Shown one piece after another: positions 62,355 to 64,000 of a DNA stretch of 64,000 bases. The stretch is from Rubritalea tangerina. GTDB taxonomy: Bacteria; Verrucomicrobiota; Verrucomicrobiia; Verrucomicrobiales; Akkermansiaceae. A program made the translations under genes and the position numbers. Below the pieces are notes generated by a model. The model saw only the letters and a program-made list of their open reading frames with translations. It was not told the DNA's origin and did not search any database. The stretch's first letter is position 1. Each line of letters begins with the position of its first letter. The stretch is from contig NZ_JBHUJB010000011.1 in assembly GCF_042683245.1 (NCBI RefSeq), positions 1 to 64,000 of the forward strand, in the 5' to 3' direction.

Positions 62355-62376
62355 CGGCGCCCCGATTGGGACGCCG
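62355..62376 (-). other. Intercistronic hairpin between rpsQ and rplN
   Basis: CGGCG-T-CCC then AATC then GGG-C-CGCCG (read on the coding strand) forms an eight-pair stem with one internal mismatch. No T run follows, so it is not an intrinsic terminator. It marks the S10/spc operon boundary. Confidence 0.45.
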
Positions 62377-62391
62377 AATCCTGAAGTTTGA

Positions 62392-62658
62392 TTAGTGTGA
62401 AAGAACTTCTGTAAGTTCCCAGCACTTAAGCTTAGAAATAGGCTTAGTTTCGGTGATACGCACCTTGTCGCCAACTGCTGCCTTGCCTTCTTCGTCGTGT
62501 GCGTAGAATTTCTTCGTGCGCTTAACGATTTTCTTGAAGCGTGGGTGAGGAACGCGAGCTACGTATTCAACTACGATAGTCTTGTTCATCTGAGTGGAGA
62601 CAACAACGCCAACGCGGGACTTGCGCAAACCTGGCTTCTTTGTGTTTGTTTCGCTCAT
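62392..62658 (-). CDS. rpsQ: Ribosomal protein S17
   Basis: The 88-residue protein has VGVVVSTQMNKTIVVEYVARVPHPRFKKIVKRTKKFYAHDE and GDKVRITETKPISKLKCWELTEV, the S17 signature of 16S rRNA helix binding. An N-terminal extension (SETNTKKPGLRKS) is slightly longer than in E. coli. It is 23 bp after rpmC, with an imperfect AAAGGAT before the ATG. Confidence 0.97.
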   Translation of the reverse strand: MSETNTKKPGLRKSRVGVVVSTQMNKTIVVEYVARVPHPRFKKIVKRTKKFYAHDEEGKAAVGDKVRITETKPISKLKCWELTEVLSH

Positions 62659-62681
62659 GTTTATTTATCCTTTGTTTGGTG

Positions 62682-62879
62682 TTACTTGTTACGAAGTTCT
62701 GTGAGAACGGTGTTCACACGTGCGACTTCGCGGCGGATTGCCTTGAGGCGTGCGGTGTTCTCAAGCTGGCCTGTAGCCTGCTGGAGACGGAGAGTAAGAG
62801 CTTCCTGCTTGAGTTCGCGGAGACGAGCGCTCAACTCCTCAGCAGTAAGTTCGCGGATTTCGCTAATTTTAGTAGCCAT
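62682..62879 (-). CDS. rpmC: Ribosomal protein L29
   Basis: The 65-residue protein has EIRELTAEELSARLRELKQEAL and ARLKAIRREVARVNTVLTELRNK, the two-helix L29 hairpin. It sits near the tunnel exit on the 50S subunit. It is 39 bp after rplP. Confidence 0.96.
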   Translation of the reverse strand: MATKISEIRELTAEELSARLRELKQEALTLRLQQATGQLENTARLKAIRREVARVNTVLTELRNK

Positions 62880-62918
62880 AATAGTGGTTATTCTATTTTC
62901 CGGTTAGTATTCTGAGGA

Positions 62919-63338
62919 TTACGCAAGCTTGTTACGCTCTACGAAACGAGTGCGGAAACCAAGCTTGTTTGAAGCGAGACGAAGTGCTTCCTTCGCGTCT
63001 GCTTCTGGCACACCTGCGATCTCAAAGATCATAGTACCTGGCTTGATTACTGCAACCCAACGGTCAACAGCACCTTTACCTTTACCCATACGAGTTTCTG
63101 GTGGACGGCCTGTTACGGACTTGTGAGGGAAGACGCGGATGTAGACCTTACCCTTACGCTTGAGGTAGCGGTTGATGGAGATACGACAAGCTTCAATCTG
63201 ACGGTTGCTCATCCATGAGCGACCAAGTGACTGGAGACCGAAGTCACCGAAGCTTACGTCAGTTCCGCGCTGTGCATTACCACCGCGATTACCACGCTGT
63301 GATTTGCGGAACTTTGTGCGTTTTGGCATTAAAGGCAT
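62919..63338 (-). CDS. rplP: Ribosomal protein L16
   Basis: The 139-residue protein (or 136 from the internal ATG at 63329, MPKRTKFRKSQRG, the usual start) has KRTKFRKSQRGNRGG, FGLQSLGRSWMSNRQIEACR, VFPHKSVTGRPPETRMGKGKG and AGVPEADAKEALRLASNKL. L16 binds near the A site and peptidyl transferase centre. The sequence is complete. It lies 36 bp after rpsC. Confidence 0.97.
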   Translation of the reverse strand: MPLMPKRTKFRKSQRGNRGGNAQRGTDVSFGDFGLQSLGRSWMSNRQIEACRISINRYLKRKGKVYIRVFPHKSVTGRPPETRMGKGKGAVDRWVAVIKPGTMIFEIAGVPEADAKEALRLASNKLGFRTRFVERNKLA

Positions 63339-63374
63339 AATTCTTAATTCCTATATGTTATAAGTTAATAAAGA

Positions 63375-64000
63375 TTAGCCCTGACGACGCTCGCGACGTT
63401 CACCACCTGGACGACGACCACGACCACCACGGTCATTGCGGTTGTTGCCACCTGCTGTGAGCTTTTCTTCCTTCTTGTTGATCCATACTTTCACACCGAT
63501 AATTCCGTAGACTGTGGAAGCTTCTGCGAAGCCGTAGTCGATTGGCACACGGAGTGTTTGAAGTGGCACTTTACCTTCGCGGTACCATTCAGCACGTGCG
63601 ATGTCAGCACCACCAAGACGACCTGCGCAGCGAATACGGATACCTTCGGCACCGAATTCCATTGCTGTCTGGATGGAGCGTTTCATAGCGCGACGGAATG
63701 CGATACGACGCTCAAGCTGAACAGCGATGTTTTCTGCTACAAGCTGAGCATCAAGCTCAGGCTTGCGGATCTCAATGATGTCGATCTTAACTTGGCAGCC
63801 ACCACAGATCTTGGAGATATCTGTAGTCATCTTTTCGATCTCTGCACCCTTACGACCAATCACAAGACCTGGACGTGATGTGTGAAGTGTGACGCGAACG
63901 CTGTTCCATGCACGCTCAATTGTGACGCGTGAAAGAGCAGCAAACTGAAGACGACCCTTGATGTATTTACGGATCTTAAGATCTTCGTGGAGCTTGTTGG
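63375..64000 (-). CDS. rpsC: Ribosomal protein S3 (partial, 5' end beyond window)
   Basis: The C-terminal 208 residues are visible; the N-terminus lies past base 64000. The KH domain shows HTSRPGLVIGRKGAEIEKM with the GxxG loop. The S3 C-terminal domain has RIAFRRAMKRSIQTAMEFGAEGIRIRCAGRLGGADIARAEW and KVPLQTLRVPIDYGFAEA. A glycine/arginine-rich tail (GGNNRNDRGGRGRRPGGERRERRQG) follows, unusual but seen in some PVC homologues. Translation runs continuously to base 64000. Confidence 0.96.
   Translation of the reverse strand, partial: NKLHEDLKIRKYIKGRLQFAALSRVTIERAWNSVRVTLHTSRPGLVIGRKGAEIEKMTTDISKICGGCQVKIDIIEIRKPELDAQLVAENIAVQLERRIAFRRAMKRSIQTAMEFGAEGIRIRCAGRLGGADIARAEWYREGKVPLQTLRVPIDYGFAEASTVYGIIGVKVWINKKEEKLTAGGNNRNDRGGRGRRPGGERRERRQG

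Overview
The window reads as a chromosomal segment of a verrucomicrobial bacterium, probably order Verrucomicrobiales (relatives of Rubritalea, Akkermansia or Haloferula). The supporting features are a PVC-type dehydrogenase/cytochrome c fusion with a CxxCH site, DUF1080 and Gfo/Idh/MocA sugar genes, many PEP-CTERM surface proteins, Cx(P)xR sulfatases, a chlamydia/verrucomicrobia-style V-type ATPase with DUF2764, and weak or absent Shine-Dalgarno motifs. The taxon is an inference; there is no rRNA gene in the window. I found no tRNA, IS element, prophage or CRISPR array.

Layout. 0.2-3.5 kb (minus): squalene-cyclase-like repeat protein, HlyD-type adaptor and spermidine-synthase-like protein, overlapping as an operon. 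3.6-8.0 kb: NAD(P)HX repair enzyme, lipoprotein, a second cyclase-like repeat protein, TrmO. 8.1-20.6 kb: TPR protein and the late heme pathway (hemE, hemN, hemY-type oxidase, hemH), with a minus-strand sulfatase plus GH95 fucosidase pair set in the middle. 20.7-36.8 kb: a glycan-foraging island with a sialidase-SGNH esterase fusion, a second sialidase, a GntR/LacI-type regulator, eight PEP-CTERM proteins, two LamG-like secreted proteins with degenerate tails, and a second sulfatase. One LamG gene carries a frameshift and the second sulfatase a nonsense codon. 36.9-45.0 kb: PVC cytochrome, DUF1080 protein, TIM-barrel isomerase, Gfo/Idh/MocA oxidoreductase, Nramp-like transporter and a divergent XylR/AraC regulator, apparently a sugar-catabolic module. 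45.0-52.4 kb: a seven-gene V-ATPase operon in a circularly permuted order. 52.6-61.6 kb: housekeeping genes (alcohol dehydrogenase, U32 hydroxylase, LuxR-type regulator, truA, Dps, fRMsr, EgtB-like enzyme) and two small membrane ORFs in a G-run-rich stretch. 61.7-64.0 kb: the S10/spc ribosomal protein cluster, cut by the window edge inside rpsC.

How the genes work together. Sialidases, O-acetyl esterase, fucosidase and sulfatases are the set needed to strip sialic acid, fucose and sulfate from mucin-like or sulfated glycans. The PEP-CTERM proteins, mostly LamG-like beta-sandwiches, look like surface glycan-binding proteins. The strongest novel signal is a palindrome with YTGG/CCAR arms around an A-tract, 20-21 bp, seen six times: upstream of the sialidase-esterase and of five PEP-CTERM genes, in four cases about 90-100 bp before the start codon. 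It is a candidate operator for a sialoglycan regulon, possibly read by the GntR/LacI-type protein encoded inside the island.
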